64,000 nucleotides of DNA from Pseudomonadota bacterium (GCA_021845595.1 JAJZVV010000001.1:186001-250000), one strand, 5' to 3'. Shown: positions 50,106-61,349, counted from the first letter of the stretch. Made by a program: numbers and translations. Notes: generated by a model from the sequence alone, not told the origin.

Positions 50106-51050
50106 ATGGACATCAGGCAGCTGCGCTATTTCATCGCCATCGCCGAGGAGGGCTCGCTGTCCGCCGCCTCCCACCGGCTGCGCGTCGCCCAGCCCTCGCT
50201 CTCGCAGCACGTCATCAAGATCGAGCAGGAACTCGGTGTCACGCTCATCACCCGTTCCCCGCGCGGCGTGGCGCTGACGCCGTCGGGCGAGATCCTGCTG
50301 CACCACGCGCGCGAGATCTGCCAGAGCATGAGCGTCTGCCAGGAGATGGTGAAGAAGTCCGGCAGCGTGCTGGAAGGTTTGGTCGCCTTCGGTCTGCCGA
50401 GCTCGATCTCGATGGTGCTGTCGGTGCCGCTTGCCGAGACCATCCGCCATGTGCTGCCGAAGGTGAAGTTCCGCGCCGTGGAGGCGATGAGCGGGTTCAT
50501 CCGCGAATGGCTGCTGGACGAGACCATCGACCTCGGCTTCCTCTACGATTTCGACGACGCGCGGCTGTTCGAGGCGCATGAGCTGATGCAGGAGGACCTT
50601 TATTTCTTCGCCGCCGCCGACAACTGGCCGATCGCCCGGCCGGTCGGCGAGCCGGTCACGCTGGCCGAGATCGCCGCCCTCGAGCTCGTCCTGCCCTCCC
50701 AGCACCACGGCATGCGCCGCACCATCGAGAAATACGCCGGCATGCGCGGGCTCACGCTGAATGTCTGCGTCGAGATGGACGCGCTCGCGCAGATCAAGGA
50801 ACTCGTCGCGCGCGGCAGCGGCTTCACCATCCTCGCCGCCGCCGCGGCGCACGACCGGGTGGAACGCGGCGACCTCGTTTCCTCGCCGATCATCGAGCCG
50901 ACCATCACCCGCACCATCTATCTCGTGCGCAAGCTCGCCCGCCCGCAGACCTATGTCAGCCGCGAGGTCGAGCGCATCACGCTCGATGTCATCAACGAGC
51001 TGGTCGGGCGCGGCATCTGGAAGGCGACGCCGAAGCCGGAGGGGCGCTGA
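50106..51050 (+). CDS. LysR-family transcriptional regulator
   Basis: 314 residues. The winged HTH spans residues 1-60 (RQLRYFIAIAEEGSLSAASH, VAQPSLSQHVIKIEQELGV), followed by a two-lobed effector domain. NAC/Cbl-like features (LPSSISMVLSVPLAETI) suggest a regulator of the nitrogen/aromatic type. It is co-oriented 130 bases upstream of the sugar-type ABC genes and is the probable regulator of them, though LysR genes are usually divergent from their targets. Confidence 0.92.
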   Translation: MDIRQLRYFIAIAEEGSLSAASHRLRVAQPSLSQHVIKIEQELGVTLITRSPRGVALTPSGEILLHHAREICQSMSVCQEMVKKSGSVLEGLVAFGLPSSISMVLSVPLAETIRHVLPKVKFRAVEAMSGFIREWLLDETIDLGFLYDFDDARLFEAHELMQEDLYFFAAADNWPIARPVGEPVTLAEIAALELVLPSQHHGMRRTIEKYAGMRGLTLNVCVEMDALAQIKELVARGSGFTILAAAAAHDRVERGDLVSSPIIEPTITRTIYLVRKLARPQTYVSREVERITLDVINELVGRGIWKATPKPEGR

Positions 51051-51180
51051 CCGCACCGCCCGGCTATCGCATTTCCTTATCGCGCCGATACGCGAAACCT
51101 ATTTTGCGCGCCTCCCCGCGCCCGCCTAATCCTGCCGGCGACAGGCGGCACATCACCAGCCGCCGAGGGAGGACGACACC

Positions 51181-52482
51181 ATGGCATTTTCGACCCGCAG
51201 ACGCGCGCCAGAGCGGGATGACATCGCTTTCGCTCAGCCATCCCACTCCAGCTCTCTGTTTGATCGCGTGATTCAGACCTGCCGCGATACCGCCTTCGGT
51301 CATCACGCGCTCGCACCCAGCCTCGTCGCACTCGGCGCGGTCCTCGCGCTGACCCCGGCGCTGACCCCGGCACCGGCGCGCGCGGACTCCGTTGCCGCCG
51401 CCAAGACGCTGATCGAGCAGGCCGAGGCCGGCCTCGTCGCGCCGAAGGATGCGAAAAAGCCCGAGCTGTCGCTGACGATCGAGGATTTCGCCCCGGTGAC
51501 CGACTGGCCCGGCCCGAAGACCTCGGCCACGGCGCCCGCGCACAAGAAGATCGTCGCCATTTCCTGCGCCACCGTCGCGCCGTTCTGCGCCGATGTCAGC
51601 AAGGGCTCGGTCGAGGCCGCCAAGGCACTCGGCTGGGATGCGACCTATCTCGACGGCAAGGGGTCCGTGCAGGGGTTCGTGCAGGCGTTCGAGACCGCGA
51701 TCAACGGCAAGCCGGACGCAATCATCGCCATGGCGATTCCCGAGAGCCTCGTCGCCACCTATATCGCCAAGGCACACGCGGCTGGCATCAAGGTGATCGC
51801 GGCCTCCTCGATCCCGCAGCAGATCTCGGTCGAGAACGGGCATTACGACGCCTATGTCTCGGTGCGCGAGGACACCAACGCCCTGCTGCAGGCCTGGTTC
51901 GTGATCGCCGATTCCGCCGGCAAGGCGAATCTCACCTGGATGTGGGACCCGGGCTATCCGTTCCTCACCGCCGAACTGCAGCAGCAGAAGAAGCTGTTCG
52001 CCGCCGAATGCCCCGGCTGCAAGCAGGGCGAGGTGGGGCTGCGCGAGCTCGACGCCGCCGCCAATCCCGTGCGCATGCAGCAGCTCGGCGCCGGCCTGCT
52101 CTCGCGCAACCCGACCGCCGACTACATCCTCACCGCCTACGGGCTCAACTCGCACTCGCTGTTCATCGCCGCGCAGAGTGCCGGGCGCCAGGTCAAGGTC
52201 GTGTCCAAGAACAACGACCCGAACAATGTCGCCTTCGTCGCGCAGGGCCAGCTCTACGCCGAGATGGGCGCCTCCTCGAACTGGGGCGGCTGGGCGGCGA
52301 TGGACCAGACGGTGCGGGTGCTCGCCGGCGAGAAGCCGCTGGAAGCGACCGAGGAGAACCAGCCGGAACACGTGTTCGTGAAGGCGAACGCGCCGGCGAA
52401 CGGCGAGCTCGACTGGACCAAGCTCTACGACTACAAGACCAAGTATCTGCAGCTCTGGGGCCACAAGCCCGCGAACGGCTAG
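51181..52482 (+). CDS. Ribose-type ABC transporter substrate-binding protein
   Basis: 433 residues of the periplasmic binding protein type I fold. The first 68 residues form an unusually long signal region: about 40 polar residues precede the hydrophobic stretch LVALGAVLALTPALTP and the cleavage site ARADS. The body has KKIVAISCATVAPFCADVSKG, QGFVQAFETAINGKPDAIIA and GIKVIAASSIP. GGGAGG precedes the ATG at 51181, so the long start seems real. The TAG stop (52480-52482) lies within a palindrome. The sugar or polyol ligand is unknown. Confidence 0.9.
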   Translation: MAFSTRRRAPERDDIAFAQPSHSSSLFDRVIQTCRDTAFGHHALAPSLVALGAVLALTPALTPAPARADSVAAAKTLIEQAEAGLVAPKDAKKPELSLTIEDFAPVTDWPGPKTSATAPAHKKIVAISCATVAPFCADVSKGSVEAAKALGWDATYLDGKGSVQGFVQAFETAINGKPDAIIAMAIPESLVATYIAKAHAAGIKVIAASSIPQQISVENGHYDAYVSVREDTNALLQAWFVIADSAGKANLTWMWDPGYPFLTAELQQQKKLFAAECPGCKQGEVGLRELDAAANPVRMQQLGAGLLSRNPTADYILTAYGLNSHSLFIAAQSAGRQVKVVSKNNDPNNVAFVAQGQLYAEMGASSNWGGWAAMDQTVRVLAGEKPLEATEENQPEHVFVKANAPANGELDWTKLYDYKTKYLQLWGHKPANG

Positions 52483-52543
52483 AGCAACCTCCGATCTGAT
52501 TGAGCCGTTCCGGCTCGATCAGATCGGAGATAAGTTGCTCTAG
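52479..52543. repeat. Palindrome with CTAGAGCAAC ends overlapping a stop codon
   Basis: Arms CTAGAGCAAC and GTTGCTCTAG enclose CCGATCTGAT and ATCAGATCGG, then GAGCCG/CGGCTC. The TAG of the substrate-binding protein gene lies in the left arm. It is related to the repeat at 49916-49979. Confidence 0.9.
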
Positions 52544-52555
52544 ACTCATAGGTTT

Positions 52556-52608
52556 CTAGAGCACGACCGTCCGACCGGATGATTCCATCAGGTCGGACCG
52601 TGCTCTAG
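52556..52608. repeat. Palindrome with CTAGAGCAC ends (copy 2)
   Basis: Arms CTAGAGCACG and its complement CGTGCTCTAG type, with GGTCGGAC/GTCCGACC cores and a few mismatches, around GATTCCATC. Related to the repeat at 49854-49903. It lies between the binding-protein and ATPase genes, so may affect the expression ratio. Confidence 0.85.
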
Positions 52609-52721
52609 TGCCGTGACACTCTCGGATGAATCACCATGCGTCAGAGCACTCGCCTGATCGTATGGGCCGATCCGGCCGACGCCCCAACCGGGCGACGGCC
52701 TCGGATAATGAGGCAGCCGCG

Positions 52722-54301
<1,580 letters not shown>

Positions 54302-54305
<4 letters not shown>

Positions 54306-55348
54306 GCGCAACACCCATGCAAGCAGACAATCGCTTCGCCGGCGCGCGCCCGGCGCAAAGCCTTTTCGGCTTCGTCGGCCGCTATTTCCTGGTCATCGCC
54401 TTCTTCGCGCTGATCGCGCTGTTCTCGTTCCTGAAGCCGGACTCGTTCCTGACGACCAACAATTTCTCGGGCCTTTTCGTCAACCAGATCGTCGTCGTCT
54501 ACGCCGCCGTCGGCCTCATCGCGCCGCTGATCGTGGGCGAGCTGGATCTCTCCGTCGGCTATCTCGTCGGCTTCGGCCAAGCGCTGTGCGTGGCACTGAT
54601 GACGCTCGCGGGCCTCCCCGTCGTCGTCGCGATCATGCTGACGCTCGCCGCCTGCCTCGCACTCGGGTTCGTCAACGCCCTGCTCGTGCTGAAGTTCGAG
54701 ATCAACTCGCTGATCGCCACGCTCGCCCTCGGCAACGTGCTCTACGGTATCGTGCTCTGGTTCACCGGCGGCACCATCCTGTTCCAGAACGTGCCGCACG
54801 CCTTCCTGGCCATTTCCGGCGGCGCCTTGCTCGGCGTGCCGCTGCCGATCTGGTACGGCGCCGCGCTGGTCGCCGTCGTCGAGGTCGTGCTGCAGTTCCT
54901 GCCCGTCGGGCGGCGCATGTACGCGATCGGCGGCAACCGCCGGGCGGCGTTGCTGACCGGCATTCCGGTAACCGGCATCATCATGGCCGCGTTCGGCGCC
55001 TCGGCGCTGCTCTGCGGCCTCGGCGGCATCATCATCGCCTCGCGCCTCGGCTCGGCGCAGCCGGAACTCGGCCCGTCCTTCCTCATGCCGGCCTTCGCCT
55101 CCGCCTTCCTCGGCGCGACGACGATCCGCCCCGGCCGGTTCAACGCGCTCGGCACCGCCGTCGCCGTCTACACCGTCGCGGTCATCGTCGCCGGCCTGCA
55201 GCAGCTTGGCGTGCCTTTCTGGGCCGAGAACATCGTCTATGGCATCGCGCTCGCCGGCGGCGTCGGCCTGTCGCGGCGGCTCACGCGGCTGCGCGAGGCG
55301 CAGGCGCGGCGGGACCAGCTCAAGGCGCTGAAGGAAAGCCGCGGCTGA
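54302..55348 (+). CDS. Ribose-type ABC transporter permease
   Basis: 348 residues, about nine to ten membrane helices. Features of the RbsC family include GELDLSVGYLVGFGQALCVAL, NSLIATLALGNVLYGIVLWF, YAIGGNRRAALLTGIPV (the cytoplasmic EAA-like loop) and LGATTIRPGRFNALGTAVAV. Last gene of the transport unit; no kinase or isomerase for the sugar is nearby. Confidence 0.94.
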
Positions 55349-55365
55349 ACCGCGGCCGCCTTCCG

Positions 55366-55779
55366 TCAGCCGCGCGGTGGCATCCCCGGCACGCGCGGCA
55401 GCGCGGGATCGAAATAGTCCCACGCGACGTGACGCGTGTCGAAGATCGCCGCCTCGGGCGTGATCCGCGTGGGATCGTCGAGCGATCCCGCCATGAGCAG
55501 CACCATCCCGGGGATCGTCTCGGAGCGGAGCGCCAATCGCCCGCCGCACTCCGGGCAGAATGCCCGCGACACGTTCGCCCCCGAATCCGCACGGGACACG
55601 TAGGACTTCGTCATGCCGACGAACGTGACGGCGCTCTCGGGAAAGCCCGCCGCCGTGACATGGCCGGCCCCGCTCGAACGCTTGCAATCGACACATTGGC
55701 AGTGTGCGGCAAACACGGGCGGGCCGTCCGCCTCGTAGCGCACGGCCCCGCACTGGCACCCGCCGGTCAGCTTCTCCAT
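55366..55779 (-). CDS. GFA family zinc-binding protein
   Basis: 137 residues of the glutathione-dependent formaldehyde-activating (CENP-V-like) fold. Zinc ligands are in GGCQCGAVRYEA, HCQCVDCKRSSGAG and FCPECGGRLALRS. Members of the family are mostly uncharacterised; only a few catalyse S-hydroxymethylglutathione formation. Divergent from the composite repeat at 55825 and convergent with the permease gene. Confidence 0.93.
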   Translation of the reverse strand: MEKLTGGCQCGAVRYEADGPPVFAAHCQCVDCKRSSGAGHVTAAGFPESAVTFVGMTKSYVSRADSGANVSRAFCPECGGRLALRSETIPGMVLLMAGSLDDPTRITPEAAIFDTRHVAWDYFDPALPRVPGMPPRG

Positions 55780-55824
55780 GGACGCACCTCCCCCGAAAGC
55801 CCCCCTGGGCTCAGCTGCAGATTA

Positions 55825-55927
55825 GCGTCTGTCCGCCGCAGGCAGAATCGCCGGAGGCGGATAAACAGACGCGTAAACAAGGAGCTAGAGTCTGTCAGCG
55901 CTTCAATGAAGCGCTGACAGACTCTAG
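55825..55927 (+). repeat. 103-bp composite palindromic repeat, copy 2
   Basis: Same two-hairpin element as at 49979-50081, in the same orientation. The first hairpin spans 55825-55872 and the second 55885-55927; the second is identical in the 43 bases to copy 1. About four bases differ in the rest. It lies between the GFA gene and the GST gene. Confidence 0.93.
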
Positions 55928-55940
55928 CGTGCCCGCCGGT

Positions 55941-56537
55941 TCAAAGATACGGTTCGGTCGATTTGTAGACCGGACGATCGGCGACCTGCGCGCGCAGCGC
56001 ATCGAGGTTCGGCATCGGCTCGACCCAGGGCGCGTCCTTGAAACGGAGCCGGAGATAGTCGAGCGCAACGACGGTGGTCAGCACGCCGATATGCGGCACC
56101 GCGCCGGTGACGACGGGCGGGGCCGCGTTCAGGGCGCGAAATCCGTTGACGATGGTCCGCCGCCGCCGCAGCCCGACCTTGGTCTCGCCGAAGTTCGGGT
56201 CCATCTGGAGCACGCCGATGAGGATGTGGATCATCGCATCGATGACCCCCATCGCCCGTCCCGCCTGCGAAATGACGAGATCGAGCGGCCCGTCGAGCAG
56301 CGTCGGATCCGGCTTCTTCTTCTCCAGCCAGAGCAGAATCAGCAGGCTCTCGGTGATCGGCAGCCCCTCGTCGGTGACGAGCGTCGGCACGCGCCCGGCG
56401 GGGTTGTGCTCGAGCAGGATCGGCGTATCGCCCCAGGGATTGACGATCTCGGAGCCGGAAAGATCGAACCCTTTTTCCCCCAGCGCGATGCGCGCGATGC
56501 GGGCGTAGGGCGACGTGGTGTTGACGAGAATCCTCAT
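55941..56537 (-). CDS. Glutathione S-transferase family protein
   Basis: 198 residues. The N-terminal thioredoxin-like domain has SPYARIARIALGEKG in the place of the usual catalytic Ser/Cys region, and GRVPTLVTDEGLPITESLLI with the cis-Pro and the glutathione-contacting ES. The C-terminal helical domain follows. The reaction is not predictable from sequence. It is 22 bases downstream of the aldehyde dehydrogenase and probably co-transcribed. Confidence 0.9.
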   Translation of the reverse strand: MRILVNTTSPYARIARIALGEKGFDLSGSEIVNPWGDTPILLEHNPAGRVPTLVTDEGLPITESLLILLWLEKKKPDPTLLDGPLDLVISQAGRAMGVIDAMIHILIGVLQMDPNFGETKVGLRRRRTIVNGFRALNAAPPVVTGAVPHIGVLTTVVALDYLRLRFKDAPWVEPMPNLDALRAQVADRPVYKSTEPYL

Positions 56538-56558
56538 CGCCGGTCTCGCTCGTCCAAC

Positions 56559-58013
56559 TCAGTCGTGCTTGATGATCATGGTGCGCAGCGCAGACATGTC
56601 GTGCAGCGCGGCGAAACCCTTCTCGCGCCCGTGGCCGGACTTCTTCATGCCGCCGAACGGCAGCTCGATGCCGCCACCGGCGCCGAAGGCGTTGACATAG
56701 ACCTGCCCCGCCTTGATGCGCCGCGCCACGCGGAGCGCGCGCGACCCGTCCTGCGACCACACCGCCGCCATCAGCCCGTAGTCCGTGCCGTTGGCCAGCG
56801 CGACCGCGTCCGCCTCGTCCTCGAACACGAGCACCGAGAGCACCGGGCCGAACACTTCCTTGCACGCCAGCTCATGACCGCGCGGCACGGGACCGTAGAC
56901 GCGCGGCGCGACGAAGAACGCCTCCGCCGGCACGCCGGCGGCAATTCGGCCCTCGCCCAGCACCGGTATCCGGTCGCGCTCGGCGCGCTCGAAGAAACTC
57001 TCGATGCGGCGCTTCTGCACGGCGTTGATCACCGGCCCGAGGTCACGATCCATTTCCGGCGTTCCCGCCGTGAGCTGGGCGAAACGCTCGGCGAGCGCGG
57101 CGACGACCTTGTCGAAGGCGCGCTTCTCGATGATCACGCGCGACCCGGCCGAGCAGGTCTGGCCGGCATTCTGCACCATGGTGTTGGCGATGACCGGGAT
57201 CGCCGCCTCGAGATCGGCGTCGGCGAACACGACATGGGGCGATTTGCCGCCGAGTTCCAGCGTGCAGCCGATATGGTTCCTCGCCGCGGCGCTCTGGATC
57301 AGCGTGCCGACCTCGGGCGAGCCGGTGAAGGAGATGAAATCGATGCCGGGATGCGCCGACAGCGCGGCGCCGGCTTCCTCGCCGAGCCCAGGAACGACAT
57401 TGATGGCGCCTTCGGGGAACCCGGCCTCGGCGGCGAGCTCGGCCATCCGCAGCGGTGTCAGGCACGCATCCTCCGCCGGCTTGACGACGACGGCGTTGCC
57501 CATGGCCAGCGCCGGCGCCGCGGTCCGCGCGAACATCTGCGCCGGATAGTTCCAGGGAATGACATGCCCCGTCACCCCATGCGGCACGCGTTCGGTGACG
57601 GCGAAGAAACCGTTGAGGAACGGGATCGTTTCGCCGTGAACCTTGTCCGCCGCGCCGCCGAAATACTCGAAATACCGGGCGGCGGCGATCATGTCGTTGC
57701 GCGCCTGCTTCATCGGCTTGCCGGTGTCGCGCGCCTCGGTCTTGGCGAGTTCCTCGGCGTGGTCCGCAATCTTCTGCGCCAGACGGGTGAGCAGCCGGCC
57801 GCGTTCGGTCGCGGACAGACGGCTCCAGGCGCCCTCCTCCACCGCCTCGCGCGCCGCGGCGACGGCGAGATCCACGTCCGCCGGACCACCGGCGGCGATT
57901 TCGGTGAAGACCTTGCCCTCGGCCGGCGCAATGACCGGGATGGTGCGGCCGGACGCGGCGGGCGACCAGCGATTATTGACGAAAATGCCCTTGGCGGAAC
58001 TGGCGGTGTGCAT
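56559..58013 (-). CDS. NAD(P)+-dependent aldehyde dehydrogenase
   Basis: 484 residues of the ALDH superfamily. The catalytic Cys lies in NAGQTCSAGSRV and the Glu in CTLELGGKSPHVVF; FISFTGSPEVGTLI binds the cofactor. IKAGQVYVNAFGAGGGIELP and GGMKKSGHGREKGF close the active site. It oxidises an aldehyde to an acid; betaine- and gamma-aminobutyraldehyde-type relatives are close by eye. The ATG at 58013 follows GAGAGG. Paired with a GST gene downstream. Confidence 0.93.
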   Translation of the reverse strand: MHTASSAKGIFVNNRWSPAASGRTIPVIAPAEGKVFTEIAAGGPADVDLAVAAAREAVEEGAWSRLSATERGRLLTRLAQKIADHAEELAKTEARDTGKPMKQARNDMIAAARYFEYFGGAADKVHGETIPFLNGFFAVTERVPHGVTGHVIPWNYPAQMFARTAAPALAMGNAVVVKPAEDACLTPLRMAELAAEAGFPEGAINVVPGLGEEAGAALSAHPGIDFISFTGSPEVGTLIQSAAARNHIGCTLELGGKSPHVVFADADLEAAIPVIANTMVQNAGQTCSAGSRVIIEKRAFDKVVAALAERFAQLTAGTPEMDRDLGPVINAVQKRRIESFFERAERDRIPVLGEGRIAAGVPAEAFFVAPRVYGPVPRGHELACKEVFGPVLSVLVFEDEADAVALANGTDYGLMAAVWSQDGSRALRVARRIKAGQVYVNAFGAGGGIELPFGGMKKSGHGREKGFAALHDMSALRTMIIKHD

Positions 58014-58225
58014 GCTTTTCGTTTCCTCTCGCTCCGGGGCTCCGGCGCTCCGGCGCCCCGGCCTCCGGCAGAGGCGGACGGGAGGCGGGCCGTTCTCCGC
58101 CCGCATGTTGCCAGGGGCGGCGCCGGCCGCAAAGACCGCTTTCCGCGAGCCGCTAGAGGAAGACCCTCTGCCCCGGGGCGGCAGCAAAGCAGCGGCGCTC
58201 GGGGGTTCGCAATTTCGAGCCGGAA

Positions 58226-58301
58226 TGGCGTCCCGTAGGGGATTCGAACCCCTGTTGCCGCCGTGAGAGGGCGGCGTCCTGGGCCTCTAGACGAACGGGA
58301 C
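58226..58301 (-). tRNA. tRNA-Glu (CTC)
   Basis: 76 bases on the minus strand with encoded CCA (58226-58228). Acceptor GTCCCGT pairs with ACGGGAC, the anticodon arm CCGCC/GGCGG holds loop CTCTCAC (anticodon CTC), and the T-arm carries TTCGAAT. Confidence 0.97.
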
Positions 58302-58373
58302 CGCGGCACGGGAGTATAGAAGGAAGCGCGCCGGCTGCAAGCCGCCGCCCGGCTTCGCCCAGGGGCGCCGAGC

Positions 58374-58450
58374 TGGTGTCCCCGGCGGGATTCGAACCCA
58401 CGGCCCCAGGATTAGGAATCCTGTGCTCTATCCGGCTGAGCTACGGGGAC
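58374..58450 (-). tRNA. tRNA-Arg (CCT)
   Basis: 77 bases on the minus strand with encoded CCA (58374-58376). Acceptor GTCCCCG pairs with CGGGGAC, the anticodon stem CAGGA/TCCTG holds loop TTCCTAA (anticodon CCT), and the T-arm has TTCGAAT. It lies 72 bases upstream of tRNA-Glu on the same strand. Confidence 0.96.
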
Positions 58451-58571
58451 GGCCAAGCCATCGGCAACCTGTCATAAGGGAATCGCGCGCCACCGTCAGC
58501 CCCGCTGTTGGGCCTTCGCGGGCGCATCGCCTGCTTGCCGAGCCGTCCCGCGCGGCGCTAGATCATCGCTC

Positions 58572-60536
58572 ATGAATCGACCAATTTCCGTCGCGGCCCT
58601 GCTGCTCGGCCCCCTCCTCTGGGCCGCCCCGGCGCCGGCGAGCGAAGCGCCCGCACCGCCGGCGAGCCCGGTCATGGCCGCGGTCCGCGCCGAGCGTTGG
58701 GACGAGGCCGCCGCCGCCGCGGCGCGGTTTGCCGACCCCGTCGCCGCGAAGCTGGTGGTGTTCTACCGCGACCTGACCCCGGCCGCCGCCAGTGCCGAGG
58801 AGATCGCGGATTTCATCGCCGCCAACCCGGACTGGCCACAACAGGACCTGCTGGCGCGGCGCCGCGACGAGGCGCTGGCGGCGACGGCGGACGATGCCGA
58901 GGCCGCGCGGCTGTGCGCGCGCACCACCCCCGCGCTCCCCGGGGCATTACTGCGCTGCGCCGGCAGCGAGGCGGCGAGCGCGCCGGACGCTGCCGCCACG
59001 GCGGCACGAGCCGCCTGGCGCGCCGGGATTGCCTCCGGACATGCTGATGCGCCCGCCGAGGCGGATTTCCTGGCCCATTGGGCGCGGGTCCTGACGCCGC
59101 AGGACCAATCCCGGCGGTTCGATCGCCTGCTGCCGAACAGCCCGGAGGCGGCGAGCCGCCAAATCGCGCGTCTCGACGCGTCCGCGCGCCGGGTTGCCAT
59201 TGCCCGCCTGGCGCTCGAACGCGATGCGCCGGAAGCCGGAGCGCTGCTCGCCGCGCTCGGCCCGGCCGAACGGGCGGAGCCCGGGCTGGTGCTCGACGCC
59301 GCGCGCTTCCTCCGCCGCGCCGGGCAGATCGACGCCGAACTCGCGCTGTTCCGCGCCGGGGGCGCCGATGCGGACGCGGGCCAGCACGCCTCCGCGCTCT
59401 GGTCCGAACGCGAACGGCTGGCCCGCACCCTGCTCCAGCGCGGCGACGCCGCAGCGGCGGCGGACCTGGTCGACGCGGCCCGGCCGGCGGGCGAGGAGGC
59501 GCGGCTCGATGCGGCCTTTCTCGCCGGCTACATCGCCCTGACCGCGCTGCACGACCCGCCGCGCGCCGCCGCGCGCTTCGCCATCCTTGCCGCCGAGTCG
59601 CGCGCCGCGATCACCCAGGCGCGCGGGCACTATTGGCTCGCCCGCGCCGCCACCGGCGACCCCGCGCGGGCGGCGGCGGAACTGGCGCAGGCCGCAGCCT
59701 GGCCGACGACGTTCTATGGCCAGCTCGCGATCCTCGGCCAGGGCGCGGACCCTGCGGCGCTCAATGCGCGCATCCGCGCGCTGCGGGACCCGGTGGCGAC
59801 GCATGCGCAGGGTTTGGCGTTCGCCGGGCACGAGGTGGCGCGCGCGGCGGCGCTTCTGGTCGCCTGGGGCGAGCCGCGGCGGGCCCGCCCGTTCCTGACC
59901 ACGCTCGCCGCCGTGGTCGCCGATCCGGCGGAGCGCGCGCTGACGGCGCAACTCTCCCTGGCGTTCGGCATGCCCGATCAGGCGGTGATGATCGCCCGCC
60001 GCGCCGGCCGGTCCGGGCTGGTGCTGGCCGAGAGCGGCTGGCCGCTCGCCGCCGATCCGCCGCCGGGGCTGGTGGCGCCTGCGGTCGCGCTTGGTGTCAT
60101 CCGCCAGGAGAGCGGCTTCGATCCCGAGGCGCTGAGCCCGGCCGGGGCACGCGGCCTGATGCAGCTCCTGCCCGCGACGGCCGCCGAGCAGGCACGCAAG
60201 CTCGGCGCTCCGGTCTCCACGGTCGCGCTGACCGCGGATAGCGGCTACAATCTTCGTCTCGGCGGCGCCTACCTGGCCGAACTCATCGACCGGTTCAACG
60301 GCGCGCTGCCGCTCGCGCTGGCGGCCTACAACGCGGGCCCGACCAACGTCCATCGCTGGCTCGACGCCAACGGTGATCCGCGCACCGGCGCCATCGACCC
60401 GATCGACTGGATCGAGCGCATTCCGCTCGCCGAGACACGCAATTACGTCGAGCGTGTGATCGAGAACATCGCCATCTACCGCGCCCGGCGCGGCGAGGCA
60501 CTGGCCTATCCTCTCCCCGCCTGGCGGCCGAACTGA
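58572..60536 (+). CDS. Soluble lytic transglycosylase (Slt-like)
   Basis: 654 residues with a signal peptide (VAALLLGPLLWAAPAPAS). A long alpha-helical superhelix of Ala-rich repeats (about 40-480) is followed by the SLT domain. The catalytic Glu is in VIRQESGFDPEALS (near residue 512); GARGLMQLLPATA, GAYLAELIDRFNGALPLAL and YNAGPTNVHRWL complete the motif set. It cleaves peptidoglycan strands with formation of 1,6-anhydromuramic acid, feeding recycling such as AmgK/MurU. Followed closely by pgpA. Confidence 0.93.
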   Translation: MNRPISVAALLLGPLLWAAPAPASEAPAPPASPVMAAVRAERWDEAAAAAARFADPVAAKLVVFYRDLTPAAASAEEIADFIAANPDWPQQDLLARRRDEALAATADDAEAARLCARTTPALPGALLRCAGSEAASAPDAAATAARAAWRAGIASGHADAPAEADFLAHWARVLTPQDQSRRFDRLLPNSPEAASRQIARLDASARRVAIARLALERDAPEAGALLAALGPAERAEPGLVLDAARFLRRAGQIDAELALFRAGGADADAGQHASALWSERERLARTLLQRGDAAAAADLVDAARPAGEEARLDAAFLAGYIALTALHDPPRAAARFAILAAESRAAITQARGHYWLARAATGDPARAAAELAQAAAWPTTFYGQLAILGQGADPAALNARIRALRDPVATHAQGLAFAGHEVARAAALLVAWGEPRRARPFLTTLAAVVADPAERALTAQLSLAFGMPDQAVMIARRAGRSGLVLAESGWPLAADPPPGLVAPAVALGVIRQESGFDPEALSPAGARGLMQLLPATAAEQARKLGAPVSTVALTADSGYNLRLGGAYLAELIDRFNGALPLALAAYNAGPTNVHRWLDANGDPRTGAIDPIDWIERIPLAETRNYVERVIENIAIYRARRGEALAYPLPAWRPN

Positions 60537-60574
60537 CCTCCGCGCGCACTGCCACGGATCGGCTCGCACGGGGC

Positions 60575-61012
60575 GTGGCGAGCGGCGCCGGGCTCGGCTA
60601 CGCGCCGGTGGCGCCGGGAACGGTGGCCAGTCTCGCCGCGGCGGTGCTGGCGGCGGCGCTGCTCATGATCGGCCCGCCGGCACTTTGGCTGGCGACGGCG
60701 CTGGCCGCGCTCGTTGGTGCGGGGGCGCTCGGCGCGCTGGGCGCGATTGGCGATCCGGGCTGGGTGGTGATCGACGAGATCGCCGGCCAATGGCTGGCGC
60801 TTTCGGTGCTGGCGCGGCCGGCTCCGCTCGGGCTGCTCGCCGGTTTCGCGCTGTTCCGCTTGTTCGACATCGCCAAGCCGGGGCCCGTCGGGTGGTTCGA
60901 TCGCCGCGCCGGCGCGCTCGGCGTGATCGGCGACGACATCGCGGCCGGGCTGCTCGCCGCGGCCGTTCTGTGGGCGGCGCAGCGCTTCTGGCCCGGCCCG
61001 CTCGGCGGCTGA
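60575..61012 (+). CDS. pgpA: Phosphatidylglycerophosphatase A
   Basis: 145 residues with several hydrophobic segments. GLGYAPVAPGTVASL, VIDEIAGQWLAL (acidic metal-binding pair), FALFRLFDIAKPGPVGWFDR and GVIGDDIAAGLLAA are characteristic of PgpA. It dephosphorylates phosphatidylglycerophosphate in the inner membrane. The GTG at 60575 is the best start; an upstream extension in frame lacks ATG/GTG/TTG before the Slt stop 38 bases away. Confidence 0.94.
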   Translation: MASGAGLGYAPVAPGTVASLAAAVLAAALLMIGPPALWLATALAALVGAGALGALGAIGDPGWVVIDEIAGQWLALSVLARPAPLGLLAGFALFRLFDIAKPGPVGWFDRRAGALGVIGDDIAAGLLAAAVLWAAQRFWPGPLGG

Positions 61013-61040
61013 ACCGCCGGCCCGATCGGAGCCGGCTGGA

Positions 61041-61310
61041 TCAGGCGGCGCGGCTCCGCAGCGGCCGGTCCCGCTCGAGGCGGCGCAGACCGACGATCTG
61101 ACGCAGATTGCCTTCGACATACGTCGCCATCTCGGAGGGCATCGCCACCATCTCGATCTCGATGCGCATGGCGTCCCCGATCCGCTCGGCCGTCACTCGG
61201 TCCACGACGAGGTCGCGGCGGGCGAACGGCGCGAGGACGCGGCCGAGCAGACCGGGCTCAGCGTCGGCAAGCAGTGAAAAATGGACGAAGACGGTGGAGT
61301 CGACGGACAT
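61041..61310 (-). CDS. Small ACT-domain-like protein
   Basis: 89 residues. The pattern FVHFSLLADAEPGLLGRVLA, with ADAEPGLLGRV in the ligand loop, and a second strand of LVVDRVTAERIGDAMRIEIE fit one ACT domain. Such small proteins resemble the regulatory half of acetolactate synthase or free regulatory subunits. Convergent with pgpA. Its exact partner is unknown. Confidence 0.72.
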   Translation of the reverse strand: MSVDSTVFVHFSLLADAEPGLLGRVLAPFARRDLVVDRVTAERIGDAMRIEIEMVAMPSEMATYVEGNLRQIVGLRRLERDRPLRSRAA

Positions 61311-61349
61311 GACGGGGGGCTCCGAAAGGAAGCACGCACGGCGCGAAGG

